Shown: positions 1 to 6,934 of the stretch, one piece after another
Layout: each line of letters opens with the position of its first letter
Numbering within the stretch: the stretch's first letter is position 1
Assembly (NCBI GenBank): GCA_947259045.1
Contig: CAMYKZ010000025.1
Span: 1-64,000 of the forward strand
Length of the DNA stretch: 64,000 nt
Source: an uncultured Afifella sp.
GTDB taxonomy: Bacteria > Pseudomonadota > Alphaproteobacteria > Rhizobiales > Afifellaceae
Direction: 5' to 3'
The notes under the pieces: model-generated
The model's input: the letters and a program-made list of their open reading frames with translations, nothing else
What the model was told of the DNA's origin: nothing
Databases searched by the model: none
Position numbers and translations under genes: made by a program

Positions 1-207
1 GACAAGTGCCGCCATGGCGTCATATCGCACATCCGAATCCTCGTCGAGAAGCGCGCCGACAAGAACAGGCGCGGCAGTTTCGTCGCTGAAGGTTCCAATG
101 GCCCGCGCTGCAGCACAGCGGACAATATCATCACCCTCGCTCAGATGACGGGCTATGGCTCCGACAGGATCGAACGGACAGGTTGGCAGGCTTTCGGCGC
201 TTGGCAT
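1..207 (-). CDS. HEAT-repeat protein, cut by the window edge
   Basis: The minus strand is open from an ATG at 207 to the window start (69 residues visible). The peptide reads as HEAT/PBS-lyase-like helical repeats: an R-C-A-A-A-R-A-I-G stretch is followed about 30 residues later by D-V-R-Y-D-A-M-A-A-L. Such repeats usually scaffold protein contacts, and some family members are partners of metalloenzymes. It lies 138 bp downstream of idrA in the same orientation, so it could belong to the same transcript. An upstream ATG at 238 is in another frame and soon hits a stop. The function is unknown. Confidence 0.6.
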   Translation of the reverse strand, partial: MPSAESLPTCPFDPVGAIARHLSEGDDIVRCAAARAIGTFSDETAAPVLVGALLDEDSDVRYDAMAALV

Positions 208-279
208 GTTGATGATCTTCCGGTCTTGTTCCAGTCATGAGAGCCGCCGGAATACAATCGGCCCAGCCCTGTCCCAATA

Positions 280-355
280 GCTCAAATCAGGCCCAAAAGT
301 TCCAGTCAGGCCCAGCCAGTTTTAGTCAGGCCCAGCCAGTTCCAGTCAGGCAATG
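280..355. repeat. 20-bp short tandem repeat at the idrA 3' end
   Basis: About three and a half direct copies of a 20-bp unit with core AGTCAGGCCCAGCCAG are seen at 300-319, 320-339 and 340-355 (last copy partial), with a degraded copy at about 280-299. The idrA stop codon (346-348) lies inside the last partial unit, so the array is a duplication of the gene end including its stop. No hairpin or T-tract typical of a terminator is present. Confidence 0.65.
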
Positions 356-3021
356 TCGCGGCGGGCAAATGACATGGAGCGGTATTGATGTTTGTAGGGA
401 CTCTCACCAAGCCGCTGCACGCTGCCCACGCCCATCTTGTAATTGTAGTTTCCGCTGATCCAGTCGACGACCCGTCCAGACAGAGCATTGGCTGGCTGGC
501 TGGTATGGAGGAAATCCATGAAACCGACTCCCTTCTTCACCGCAGGCGTCACGATGGCGACTGCTGTAATTGCGGCGCGGGTCAACTCGATATGCCCGTT
601 CTTCAGCAGCGCGGCAAAATCGAAATCATTGCCTTCAATACCGACAATCGTGTCCTTTTGCACCGGGATGCGATCAGAATAGATCATCACATAATCGCCC
701 GACTCCACACCCATGCCTGCGGCGTCGTCGGGGTGCAGTTCGACCCAGTTTTCCGGCCATCGCTGTACGATATAGGGGCGGCGTCGGTCGTCATATCCCG
801 ATTGCCAGCGCTCGTTTATCCGGCCCGACGTGATCCAGATCTCGCCCTCCCGCGGCTGCAGCCATTCCCAATAACTGGAAAACAGGCTCCACGGTGCCTT
901 CTGCAGGTTGCACTTTCCGGTCTGAGTATTGAAATGCGTCAGCTTCTTGTTGAACACGGTACCTCCGGCTGGCCCATTCTCAGGCAAGACCCGGTTCACA
1001 TCATGAAGCCGCTTGGTTTCCTCCAATGTACCGTCAGCAAGCATCAGGACCGGGCCCTGTATGCCGTTGGTGCCGAACTCGCCAAGTTTCTCGTGCAGCG
1101 TCTTGCCTTCCCGGTGCGCCACGACCTTGACCATATGGAAATCCTTCCGGGAGCCGCGTGAGAAACGCGAGCCCTCCTCCAGAACTTCGTTGGAATTCTT
1201 CCAATCGAATCCCTCAAAGCCCATTTTTCTGGCCAGTTGCGCAACAATCCACCAGTCCGGTTTTGCATCACCCGGCGCATCGTAGAACTTCGGATAAAGC
1301 CTGATCCGCCGCTCGCCGTTTGCGCGGGTAAAGGTGTCCTCGCCCCAGCCGGAGGCGGGGAAAACAATATCGGCGTAGCGCGCACCGATGGGATCGACGA
1401 GGTAGATGTCCTGATCCCAAACCACCATGCCCCCGGAATCGGCGCGCTTCTTGAGTGTGTCGATGATATCGGCCTTGTCGAAACTCTGCACCTGGTGGGG
1501 ATTACGCGTCGTCAGTTCGTCGAACTTGGCCTGCAGCGACTGAGAGCCGCACATGGCCTGCACCCAGGTGGTGCCGATGACGTGCGCAAGCCGGGTATGG
1601 CCCGACATCAGATAACGGTCGGTATCGAGCGCGCGCCGTCGGCGTCCCGGCAGCTTCTCGGGGCTTTTGTTGCGGGGATACGATCCCCCGCGCAGACCAC
1701 CGCGCTGATGTCCGCCGGCACGGCCGATGACCTGTCCGGGCCGGCCGCCGCAACCGCAAATGATACCAAGCGAGGAAATCGCGTTCGTATTGCCGGTATT
1801 GTTGGACCAGTAAAAGCCTTTCTCTATCATGATCGAGGTTTTCGGCCGGGTCCCGTCTTCTTTCGGCTTCGCCATCCATTCAGCGGCTGTGTAGATTTTC
1901 TGGACATCGATCTGGGCGATTTCAGCGGCCTTCTCTGGCACGGAATATTCCTGCGCGAATAGCCATTTCTTCCAGTCCTCAAAACCGTCGGTCTGGAACA
2001 TTCCCCAGGTCGTCCGCCATTGCCATGGCGTGTTCCGCGTGCCCTGGCCGAAACCCGACGAACTCTCCCATTTCGAGTTGACCCAATTCCGGATCCATTC
2101 CGCATCTTCCCAGCCGTTCTCGACGATGACACGGGCGATCGCGAGCACGACGGGCAGGTCAGTGCCTGGCTGGATATCAATCAGCATGCCGCCATTCTTT
2201 TCTGCGTAAGCAACACCAGCGGTGCGCCTCGGCAGCAGGAAGATCGCCTTCTGTCCGTTCTGAATTCCCGGCATGATCCAGTCGGTGAACAGGATGGTCT
2301 TGGATTCATACGGATCTGTGCCGCAAATCAGCAATGTTTCAGCATCACGCCAGTCTTCGTAAGAGGGCCCGAAATTGTCGAATCCCGCATCGCGGAAGCC
2401 CGGCGTTGAAGTGACATCCGACGGCGTGTCATGGAAGGTAAAATTTGCCGTCGCGACATTGCCGAGGGCGTATTTGGTGATGGCGTATGTATTCTCCATA
2501 TAGCCGTAGGAGAATGTCTTCACGCCATAGGCGTTCGTCCCGTGACGGTCGAGAACATGGCGACCGACTTCAGCGGCAATATCGAGTGCGAAATCCCAGG
2601 TCACCGGCATCAACACACCGAACATCCGCACCATCGGCGATTTCAGCCGGTCACGGGTCGGGCTTTGCGGATTATAAACCTTCTGGGCAATAGCGCCGCC
2701 GCGGATGGAGGAATTGCCGGCCGGATTGACGAACTCGGCATCCTTATCGGGAATAATCACGACATGGTGCGGCTCACCGTTGTGCAGAACGATATTATGC
2801 TGGTTTGGCGCAATCCATGCTCCAAGCGGACTGACCGGGAAATCTTCGCCAAAAGCATTTTCATCGGCAAGCGGACCGCCGACCTTGCCGCCGGCGACGG
2901 GCCAGCGATAGACCTTATAACCACAGGCGACGATGCAATAATCGCAGGCTGTCGAGATGACATCGGCGTCCGGCGGCGGCAGTGGAACGCTTTCTTCGGG
3001 GATATAATACGGGGTGGACAT
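346..3021 (-). CDS. idrA: Iodate reductase catalytic subunit (arsenite-oxidase-family molybdoenzyme)
   Basis: This 891-residue molybdopterin-guanine-dinucleotide oxidoreductase belongs to the AioA/IdrA branch of the DMSO reductase family. An N-terminal [3Fe-4S] site is visible as C26-x2-C29-x3-C33, with Ser104 71 residues later, as in arsenite oxidase. Family blocks include P-Y-E-S at 237-240, R-A-G-G-H at 434-438, N-G-E-R-R-I-R-L and a C-terminal R-S-M-S-F. It has no signal peptide and should be exported with the Tat-bearing Rieske subunit. It is longer than typical AioA (about 825-845 aa), and the segment around the AioA arsenite-binding His/Glu is not conserved. With two di-heme peroxidase genes upstream, iodate reductase fits better than arsenite oxidase. 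A GAGGAGG ribosome-binding site precedes the ATG, 12 bp after idrB. Confidence 0.78.
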   Translation of the reverse strand: MSTPYYIPEESVPLPPPDADVISTACDYCIVACGYKVYRWPVAGGKVGGPLADENAFGEDFPVSPLGAWIAPNQHNIVLHNGEPHHVVIIPDKDAEFVNPAGNSSIRGGAIAQKVYNPQSPTRDRLKSPMVRMFGVLMPVTWDFALDIAAEVGRHVLDRHGTNAYGVKTFSYGYMENTYAITKYALGNVATANFTFHDTPSDVTSTPGFRDAGFDNFGPSYEDWRDAETLLICGTDPYESKTILFTDWIMPGIQNGQKAIFLLPRRTAGVAYAEKNGGMLIDIQPGTDLPVVLAIARVIVENGWEDAEWIRNWVNSKWESSSGFGQGTRNTPWQWRTTWGMFQTDGFEDWKKWLFAQEYSVPEKAAEIAQIDVQKIYTAAEWMAKPKEDGTRPKTSIMIEKGFYWSNNTGNTNAISSLGIICGCGGRPGQVIGRAGGHQRGGLRGGSYPRNKSPEKLPGRRRRALDTDRYLMSGHTRLAHVIGTTWVQAMCGSQSLQAKFDELTTRNPHQVQSFDKADIIDTLKKRADSGGMVVWDQDIYLVDPIGARYADIVFPASGWGEDTFTRANGERRIRLYPKFYDAPGDAKPDWWIVAQLARKMGFEGFDWKNSNEVLEEGSRFSRGSRKDFHMVKVVAHREGKTLHEKLGEFGTNGIQGPVLMLADGTLEETKRLHDVNRVLPENGPAGGTVFNKKLTHFNTQTGKCNLQKAPWSLFSSYWEWLQPREGEIWITSGRINERWQSGYDDRRRPYIVQRWPENWVELHPDDAAGMGVESGDYVMIYSDRIPVQKDTIVGIEGNDFDFAALLKNGHIELTRAAITAVAIVTPAVKKGVGFMDFLHTSQPANALSGRVVDWISGNYNYKMGVGSVQRLGESPYKHQYRSMSFARRDIA

Positions 3022-3033
3022 GGCTTTTCCTCC

Positions 3034-3618
3034 TCAGCCCTGAAGATTGTAAAAACGGCCGTAGATCAGGCCGAACATTCCAACGGCGTAGATGTCGTCG
3101 CCCTCGACTTCCAAAAGCACCTGCGGCAGCGACTGGTAGGCCTGACCGGAAATGAAGATCCCGTGCCGGGTCAGATCAAAGGTCGTCAGGTGGAGCGGAC
3201 AGGGCCCCAGCGCTTTGTCGGCTGCCTGGTAAGTACCCTGAAGCGGCCCGCCCTGGTGTGTGCAGGTATAGTTGAAGGCAACAACGTCGCTTTTCGGCCC
3301 AACGCCGCCACCGGCTTCGCGGCCGAGCTTCACCAATATCGATTCCGCATATTGGCCCTCGTCGGGATATTCGAAATCGAAGGGTTCATCGTCCTTGAGA
3401 GACGACAGTTTGGTAATGAGCTTGCGCGGATAGGTCGCCACAACCGCGGGTGTCTGGGCCTCGGGTAGACCGGGTATACCGATCATGACGACCGCGGTCG
3501 TCACGCCGCCGGTCAACAGAAAGGTGCGCCGGTTCATCAGACAGGGGCGGGTTCCGGCCTTGGCGGCTTCATCGTTCTCGCCGTTAACGGCAGCAGCGAT
3601 ACGGGGGTCGATTGTCAT
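3034..3618 (-). CDS. idrB: Iodate reductase Rieske [2Fe-2S] subunit
   Basis: This 194-residue periplasmic Rieske protein is the electron-transfer partner of the molybdenum subunit. A Tat-type signal (N-R-R-T-F-L-L followed by a hydrophobic stretch, residues 29-50) sits behind a 27-residue leader. Cluster ligands are C119-x-H121 and C140-x2-H143. The two cysteines that form the disulfide in many Rieske proteins are replaced by Gly124 and Leu142, as reported for some arsenite-oxidase small subunits. The gene starts 14 bp after idrP1, with an AAAGGA-type ribosome-binding site, and ends 12 bp before idrA. The second Met at 3537 is a less likely start because it would leave almost no n-region for the signal. 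Confidence 0.78.
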   Translation of the reverse strand: MTIDPRIAAAVNGENDEAAKAGTRPCLMNRRTFLLTGGVTTAVVMIGIPGLPEAQTPAVVATYPRKLITKLSSLKDDEPFDFEYPDEGQYAESILVKLGREAGGGVGPKSDVVAFNYTCTHQGGPLQGTYQAADKALGPCPLHLTTFDLTRHGIFISGQAYQSLPQVLLEVEGDDIYAVGMFGLIYGRFYNLQG

Positions 3619-3632
3619 GTCTTCCGGTCCTT

Positions 3633-4763
3633 TCAGTTCCGCAGCGCTGTCGGCAGCGGCTCCATTGCCGGAAGATCCGGCTCATCGATCAGGATCTCCT
3701 CTCCGGAAAGGCTTTCCAGAAAGGCGACGAGATCATCAATTTCCGTTTCGGTCAGCTCCAGCGGCTGCATCAGCGGGCTTTTGGTTTCGGCAAACTCGTT
3801 CGCGCCGCCGCCGTCATTGTAAAACTCCACGACATCGCGCAGCGTTTCCAGCATTCCGTTGTGCATGTAGGGGAAGGTATATTTCGTGTACCGCAGGCTG
3901 GGCGTGCGGAACTTTCCACTATGGCGCTTGTCCTTGCTGCGAAAATACAGGCCGGGATCATCCTTTGTCTTGCGGTAGAGATCCTGGGTCGACCCCTTCG
4001 CATAGAGCTCGAAACGGAACGTGATCTGAGCAAGCTCATCTTCCGTCCATCCCGAATAGGCAGGCACGCCAAGATTATGATATTGCTCGTCGGACAGCAG
4101 TGGGCCGGTGTGGCAAGCGATACAGTTCGCCTTGCCTGCAAACAGTTCCAATCCGCGCTTTTGCTGTTCGTTCAGCGCATCGTCATCGCCGCGCATGTAA
4201 TTGTCGAACGGGGTATCAGTCTGAACGATCGTCCGCTCGAAAGCCGCGATCGCCATATAGGCGTGGCGAACATTCGGCCAGTCGTCGCCGAAAATCTCGG
4301 CAAAACGCTGGCGGTATTCGGGCACAAAGGCCAGGCGCGCCTCCATCATGTCGTCTTCGCCATTGCCGGCAACACCGCCACGGGCTGCGGAGCGGGCCTG
4401 CGATTCGAGCGATTTGGAGGAGCCCGCCCAGAAGAGTTTGGAATAATAGGCCGAGTTCACAATGGTCTGGCTGTTGCGCCAGTGAGTCGTACCGGGGTAT
4501 CCGAAGCTGATCCGGTCCTGAACGGCCCAGCCTGCTTCCGGTAAATGACAGGCGGAACAGGGCATGCCGTAATTGCCGGACAGAATGGGATCGAAAAACA
4601 GCATCTTGCCGAGTTCGGTTTTAGCCTCAGACATCGGATTGTCATCCGGAATCGGCGGTGCCCCGAGCGCTTCAAGGCCCGCAGGACGCGGATTGTCAGC
4701 CATTGCGGGCGCTGCCAGAAAGGCGGCTGCAAAGACTGCACTGATGGTTCTGAACGGGATCAT
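3633..4763 (-). CDS. idrP1: Di-heme cytochrome c peroxidase/MauG-family protein
   Basis: This 376-residue exported protein has a Sec signal peptide (residues 1-22, ending A-M-A) and two haem c sites, C69-S-A-C-H73 and C214-I-A-C-H218, with the F-R-T-P-S-L-R and Y-M-H-N-G blocks of bacterial cytochrome c peroxidases. In iodate-reducing bacteria two such proteins are encoded with idrAB and are thought to remove peroxide formed during iodate reduction. I chose the ATG at 4763 because AAGGAGG precedes it; the open frame extends to a TTG at 4778 that contains this ribosome-binding site. It follows idrP2 by 11 bp. Confidence 0.78.
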   Translation of the reverse strand: MIPFRTISAVFAAAFLAAPAMADNPRPAGLEALGAPPIPDDNPMSEAKTELGKMLFFDPILSGNYGMPCSACHLPEAGWAVQDRISFGYPGTTHWRNSQTIVNSAYYSKLFWAGSSKSLESQARSAARGGVAGNGEDDMMEARLAFVPEYRQRFAEIFGDDWPNVRHAYMAIAAFERTIVQTDTPFDNYMRGDDDALNEQQKRGLELFAGKANCIACHTGPLLSDEQYHNLGVPAYSGWTEDELAQITFRFELYAKGSTQDLYRKTKDDPGLYFRSKDKRHSGKFRTPSLRYTKYTFPYMHNGMLETLRDVVEFYNDGGGANEFAETKSPLMQPLELTETEIDDLVAFLESLSGEEILIDEPDLPAMEPLPTALRN

Positions 4764-4774
4764 TGCCGCCTCCT

Positions 4775-5848
4775 TCAATTGGTGGTTTCGCGCCAGTTTT
4801 CGATCACCTGATAGCCGTAATCATCGTCGCGCCAGACATAAGCATCGATATCGAAGCTTTCTCCGCTCAAGGATTTCAGATAGGCGATCAGGTCGGTTTT
4901 TTCGCTCGGCACAAGACCCAATGGCCGCAGCCGGGGATCCTTCAGCGGATCATCGCCGCCGCCGGCGTCGTAGAAATCGACAACCGACTCAAGCGTGGCA
5001 AAGACGCCGTTATGCATGTAGGGCGCAGTCCTGGTCAGTTCACGCAATGTGGGCGTCAGGAAATTGCGTTTCGCTTCCGGCTTGTGGGTGCGGATATAGG
5101 CGCCCAGATCTTCACGCAGGTTCATATAGTCTTCAACGCCCATGAACTTGGCATAGGTTACAAAGGCGGAATGCCGCTCGGGATCGGACCAGATTTCCGG
5201 ATTGCCGGGGACACCGGTATTGTGAGGCCGGTCATCGGAGAAGCGCGCGCCGGAATGGCAGGCCGCGCAGCCGGCCTTGCCTTCAAATAGCCCCTGCCCC
5301 CTCTGCGCCGCGGGCGAGAGCGCTCCTTCGTCGATCGGCGCCCCGCGCGAGACGATGGTTTGCAGGAAAGCCTGCAGCGCGTTGCGTGCACCGCCGTTTG
5401 AGGGTTCGCCCATCCCGGCGGCCTTGAACATGTCCACATAGACCGGATCCTGCTTCATGCGTTCCTGCATGATGCGCATGTCCATATTCATCAGATAGGT
5501 CTCGGTTATCATCTCCCGCGTAACGTCGTTGAGGTTGGTGCCCAACCGGCCGTCATGCAACCACGCATCGCGGTAACCGACATTGGCCAGTGTGGGCGTG
5601 TTGCGGAAATGCGCAGCGCCCGTATAAGCCGCAGACAGCGCCTCGCCGTCGGTAAACGCCTTGTCGGGCTGGTGGCAACTGGCGCAGGCGAGTGACGTGT
5701 CGCCGGACAGCCGCATGTCATAGAACATCCGCTTGCCAAGTTCGGCCAGTGCGGGTTTCACATCCATCGGCTTGATAGGCCCCGCGTCCTGGGCCAGCGC
5801 GGCAGAGCCAGCAAGAACAGTGATGGCTATGGCGAGTATCAGTCTCAT
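4775..5848 (-). CDS. idrP2: Di-heme cytochrome c peroxidase/MauG-family protein, first gene of operon
   Basis: This is a 357-residue exported di-heme peroxidase homologue. The signal peptide spans residues 1-19, and the haem c sites are C55-A-S-C-H59 and C194-A-A-C-H198. Peroxidase-family blocks F-R-N-T-P-T-L and Y-M-H-N-G are present. It resembles but clearly differs from the downstream peroxidase, so the pair is not a recent duplicate. I chose the ATG at 5848 because GGGAGA lies at good spacing; the ATG at 5854 is too close to it, and the extension to 5932 would run into the putative operator at 5923. As the promoter-proximal gene it opens the four-gene operon. Assigning P1 and P2 individually is tentative. 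Confidence 0.72.
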   Translation of the reverse strand: MRLILAIAITVLAGSAALAQDAGPIKPMDVKPALAELGKRMFYDMRLSGDTSLACASCHQPDKAFTDGEALSAAYTGAAHFRNTPTLANVGYRDAWLHDGRLGTNLNDVTREMITETYLMNMDMRIMQERMKQDPVYVDMFKAAGMGEPSNGGARNALQAFLQTIVSRGAPIDEGALSPAAQRGQGLFEGKAGCAACHSGARFSDDRPHNTGVPGNPEIWSDPERHSAFVTYAKFMGVEDYMNLREDLGAYIRTHKPEAKRNFLTPTLRELTRTAPYMHNGVFATLESVVDFYDAGGGDDPLKDPRLRPLGLVPSEKTDLIAYLKSLSGESFDIDAYVWRDDDYGYQVIENWRETTN

Positions 5849-5895
5849 GGGCATTCTCCCGTCAGGCAGCCGCGCAACCGGCACGACACTGCGCC

Positions 5896-5936
5896 ATTGT
5901 TTCGAACCACACCGGACAGTCATTGATTGCAATCAG
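5896..5936 (-). promoter_or_regulatory. FNR/FixK-like box and putative -10 for the idr operon
   Basis: TTGAT-TGCA-ATCAG at 5923-5936 matches the TTGAT-N4-ATCAA consensus of FNR/FixK-type regulators except for the last base. Reading towards idrP2, an AACAAT hexamer at 5901-5896 (4 of 6 matches to TATAAT) would put transcription start near 5889 and the box centre close to -41, the usual class II activation position. The start itself is inferred. Confidence 0.6.
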
Positions 5937-5958
5937 GCGGGCGGCGCAATATCGGCAG

Positions 5959-5972
5959 TTGACGCAGATCAA
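5959..5972. promoter_or_regulatory. Second FNR/FixK-like box in the divergent promoter region
   Basis: TTGAC-GCAG-ATCAA differs from TTGAT-N4-ATCAA at one base. Its centre is 36 bp from that of the box at 5923-5936 and about 63 bp upstream of the regulator's start codon. It could serve the divergent crp/fnr-type gene (autoregulation) or act as an upstream site for the idr operon. Confidence 0.5.
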
Positions 5973-6028
5973 CAAGCCGACAGCCGCCAGCCCCTATGCA
6001 AGTGCCTGACTGAACCGGGGGCAGCGAT

Positions 6029-6751
6029 ATGGGTGAAATCAGAAGGATTTACTGCGGCCCTGAGACGGCTGTACTTGGTCACCACCCCTGGAACAGTCTT
6101 ACCGAGCCCAGCGCAATCAATCTGATGAACCACGCAACGGTGAAGGACCTGACACGGGGCGATACTGTCGACGCAGACTTTGGTATCGTGACGTCCGGAG
6201 TGTTGGCGGTCGAGCGTATGCTGTCAGATGGACGTCGCACTCTCTGCGCGCTTTTTCACGAAGGCGATCTGGTCGATCTTCGCCGGACGATGCGCGACAA
6301 CCAGGGGCGGCTTGTTGCCCTGAACCCCTCACGATTGCTGGCCCTCAACGAACAATGGATCAGCAATTGCGCCGCCCCGCACCCCGATATCGCGCTCGCA
6401 TTCGTCATTCAGTTGCGGGATTATCTGGCCCGCATGCGTGACCACGCGATGGACCTGGTGTCGAAGACACCGCTTGAAAAACTCGCATCGGTATTGTTTG
6501 AATTCAGGCACTGGCCCGAGACGATGCCTGAAGAAGGCCATCACAACATGGTTCGCATACCGATCCAGAGGACGGACATTGCGGATTATATCGGCGTTAA
6601 ACCGGAAACCGTAAGCAGGGCGCTCCGGCAGCTGGAGCGCGAAAGCCTCATCGACATACCACAGCATGACAGGATATTTCTCAACGATATCCCGTCGATG
6701 CGCCGCATTGCGAACGGAGGTCGCCCGCGGCGGTCAACCCGGCCAGCTTAG
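6029..6751 (+). CDS. Crp/Fnr-family transcriptional regulator
   Basis: This 240-residue regulator has an N-terminal cyclic-nucleotide-binding-like sensor domain (about 35-125), a dimerisation helix and a C-terminal winged helix. The recognition helix contains E193-T-V-S196-R197, the E-x2-S-R pattern of FNR/FixK proteins that contact TTGAT half-sites; such boxes occur in its own upstream region. The three cysteines (9, 73, 114) are scattered, so there is no FNR-type iron-sulfur cluster motif; the signal sensed is unknown. It is divergent from the idr operon and is the obvious candidate regulator of it. The ribosome-binding site is weak, so a later start cannot be excluded. Confidence 0.8.
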   Translation: MGEIRRIYCGPETAVLGHHPWNSLTEPSAINLMNHATVKDLTRGDTVDADFGIVTSGVLAVERMLSDGRRTLCALFHEGDLVDLRRTMRDNQGRLVALNPSRLLALNEQWISNCAAPHPDIALAFVIQLRDYLARMRDHAMDLVSKTPLEKLASVLFEFRHWPETMPEEGHHNMVRIPIQRTDIADYIGVKPETVSRALRQLERESLIDIPQHDRIFLNDIPSMRRIANGGRPRRSTRPA

Positions 6752-6934
6752 TTCCACGGCCCCTGCCAGGTCAAACAGCAGAAGATTATCCTTTTCATCC
6801 ATCCGCGTTTCATCGATATCCGCCCTTCCACCCAATTCTTGTGTGCATCAGTCACACCATGGTCTATGCAGGCAATTGCACTCGGCCTTTGGCTGACGAT
6901 AGTACTCCCTGAACCCACCTGATGATTCGCCACA

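Noticed and set aside
300-355. CRISPR-like array
   Set aside because: The units are contiguous 20-bp copies without spacers; this is a simple tandem repeat, and no cas genes are present.
346-3021. Calling the molybdoenzyme arsenite oxidase (AioA)
   Set aside because: The [3Fe-4S] motif and fold agree, but two di-heme peroxidase genes in the same operon, the greater length and the missing arsenite-pocket residues fit iodate reductase better. No ars or aioXSR genes are in the window.
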